Shown here piece by piece: positions 62,646 through 64,000 of a stretch of DNA of 64,000 nt. Location of the stretch: the NCBI GenBank assembly GCA_025963715.1, contig JAOQAG010000017.1, positions 1 through 64,000 of the forward strand. The letters are read 5' to 3'. The notes under the pieces are model-generated. The model saw nothing but the letters and a program-made list of their open reading frames with translations. It was not told the DNA's origin and ran no database searches. Position 1 is the stretch's first letter; each line of letters opens with the position of its first letter. Position numbers and translations under genes: made by a program. This DNA comes from Bacteroidota bacterium. GTDB taxonomy: Bacteria > Bacteroidota > Bacteroidia > 2-12-FULL-35-15.

Positions 62646-64000
62646 ATGATTCCACTTTTGTTCATTTGCTTTCAGATAATAAATCCTTGGCTTATTACTC
62701 TGAGGGTAAAACTCCTACGCTGGAGAGGATTAAGAGCCACTTATTTTTGTTAGTAAGGTCACAAAAAACTGCAATTCCAGACCATTACTATTTATTAAAA
62801 CAAGAAGAGGAATTTAAAGATATAAAGAGCATTAAGGATCTTCTGTTAGATGGTTTGTCAGTCCTTTCCAAAAAAAATCTTGATATTAAAGAAAATCAAA
62901 TTTTTGTATATGAATCCGAATTTGGTAATTGGCAGAGACTGATAACTTTCATTCCCCCACTTATTTTACAAAGTGTCAAACTTCATAATCATGCTCCTAT
63001 TAACGACACTACAATAGCATCAATAAATAGCTATTGGCGAGAATATTTAAAGCCAAATTGTCTAAGAACTGCACTTCCATATCCTAATATAGCTCTTGTT
63101 GAAGATTTAATACAAGAAGGCCCGGGATTACGTGATTTACATATTCATTTGAATGGATCTGCTGAAACGGATATTGTTTGGCAAGATTTCTTAAGAAAGC
63201 CTAGCATGGTTTATAAGCATTTAAAGAAAGGCTTTTTAGATCCAAAAATTTTAGAACAATTTGAGCAAGAATCTCACTTATTAAATCCGCATAAATTTTA
63301 TAATCTGTTATTACTTGCTAGAAAAATTCGTCAATTGTTTTACAATTTAATTTTCGAAATTGATGATCAAGAAATCAAGATTAGTTCATTAGACGCTTTG
63401 TTGCAAAAGATCGTATTTACTTCACATTTTCAAGACGGCTATCAAAACTTTAAGCATCCTTTTCAAAAATTACTCCCTGAAGATAAAGATTTAGAAAAAG
63501 GAAACGATTTACCTGCAGAAGCTTTGATGTATGCTTTAGTATTAAGAGAACTAAAAAGGGATGATGCTGAAATTATCGCACCTTTATTTCATTTTTACTT
63601 ATTAATTAAAGGGTTATCAAACCGACTTCTTGTTCATCAGGTTCATCAATATGGTTTCGAACAGTTTCAAAGACATACTTCAAATACACTTCGAAATCAA
63701 AGCGAAATAACTTATCACCAGAGATTTTTTCAAATTCATGGAAATAAATTAAGGAATATTTCGCTTTTAGAAGGACGGTTCTCTCCCAAACAAAGTCATG
63801 TAGAAAATGTAGTGTTATTAAATGCAATTAATAAAGGTTGGGGTGTATTTGAAAAGAAAATTGCCGGAGAAGGAGGAAAACCGACTCTTAAATTAGTTGC
63901 TCATTTTATTAAAAAAAAGGAGGATGATAAAAGTGAATGGATTCGGCATCGGAATTTTAGAGTTGATTTGAATAAAAGGGCAAAAGTATTAACTATTCTG
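62639..64000 (+). CDS. rdrB: RADAR adenosine deaminase subunit, 5' part (cut by window end)
   Basis: The ATG at 62639 overlaps the last codons of rdrA. The frame stays open for 454 codons to the window edge. LRDLHIHLNGSAE (164-176) holds the metal-binding H168-x-H170 pair typical of adenosine deaminases. The remaining metal and catalytic residues would lie beyond the window. RdrB forms a large shell and converts ATP or adenosine to inosine forms during infection. Identification rests on this motif plus the rdrA neighbour. Confidence 0.85.
   Translation, partial: MVDDSTFVHLLSDNKSLAYYSEGKTPTLERIKSHLFLLVRSQKTAIPDHYYLLKQEEEFKDIKSIKDLLLDGLSVLSKKNLDIKENQIFVYESEFGNWQRLITFIPPLILQSVKLHNHAPINDTTIASINSYWREYLKPNCLRTALPYPNIALVEDLIQEGPGLRDLHIHLNGSAETDIVWQDFLRKPSMVYKHLKKGFLDPKILEQFEQESHLLNPHKFYNLLLLARKIRQLFYNLIFEIDDQEIKISSLDALLQKIVFTSHFQDGYQNFKHPFQKLLPEDKDLEKGNDLPAEALMYALVLRELKRDDAEIIAPLFHFYLLIKGLSNRLLVHQVHQYGFEQFQRHTSNTLRNQSEITYHQRFFQIHGNKLRNISLLEGRFSPKQSHVENVVLLNAINKGWGVFEKKIAGEGGKPTLKLVAHFIKKKEDDKSEWIRHRNFRVDLNKRAKVLTIL

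Overview
The window comes from a member of the Bacteroidota. A secreted protein ends in a type IX secretion sorting domain (2165-4090), there is a carboxypeptidase-regulatory/TonB-type outer-membrane receptor (23301-25658), and some promoters carry the phylum's TAnnTTTG -7 box. No rRNA or tRNA gene, CRISPR array, integrase or prophage module was seen. Genus is not assigned.

Positions 1-14121 look like ordinary chromosome: a lipoprotein methyltransferase with TPRs, a type IX secreted protein, a leftward eight-gene polyamine-type operon (11495 down to 4569: SpeD-like enzyme, two DUF4178 zinc-ribbon proteins, a 57-aa membrane protein, DUF350, membrane-fused spermidine-synthase-like protein, Tat-type FAD oxidase, polytopic membrane protein) and a secreted or outer-membrane protein. 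Intergenic spaces hold palindromic dispersed repeats, including a MITE-like family with terminal inverted repeats (at least three long copies; one has a clear 11-bp target duplication).

From 14665 to the right edge the window is a defence island. In order: a type I restriction-modification operon (hsdM, hsdS, hsdR plus a YgjP-type metalloprotease); a DUF4268 gene between two MITE copies; an outer-membrane receptor; a decayed gene; a second type I system whose methyltransferase and specificity subunits are fused; an unusual three-gene cassette (33204-37530) in which a HARE-HTH / N6-methylase-like / target-recognition protein ends in a histidine-kinase module, followed by a receiver-domain protein and a GIY-YIG-RAMA protein; a leftward set with a CBS-HEPN protein and two broken genes; an AbiE toxin-antitoxin pair running directly into a six-gene methylation-associated (MADS-like) operon (methylase, specificity subunit, NERD-double-kinase-ATPase, unknown protein, nuclease-HerA ATPase, PP2C phosphatase); an MNT-HEPN protein; two small DNA-binding-type proteins; and finally RADAR (rdrA and the start of rdrB, cut by the window end).

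The best candidate for an undescribed system is the 33204-37530 cassette. It joins DNA target recognition and a methylase fold whose catalytic motif is degenerate to a two-component phosphorelay and a nuclease with a putative modified-base reader. The tight coupling of AbiE and its palindromic promoter to the MADS-like operon is the second. DNA to the right of about 26 kb looks more AT-rich than the left part, in keeping with acquired DNA; this was judged by eye, not computed.
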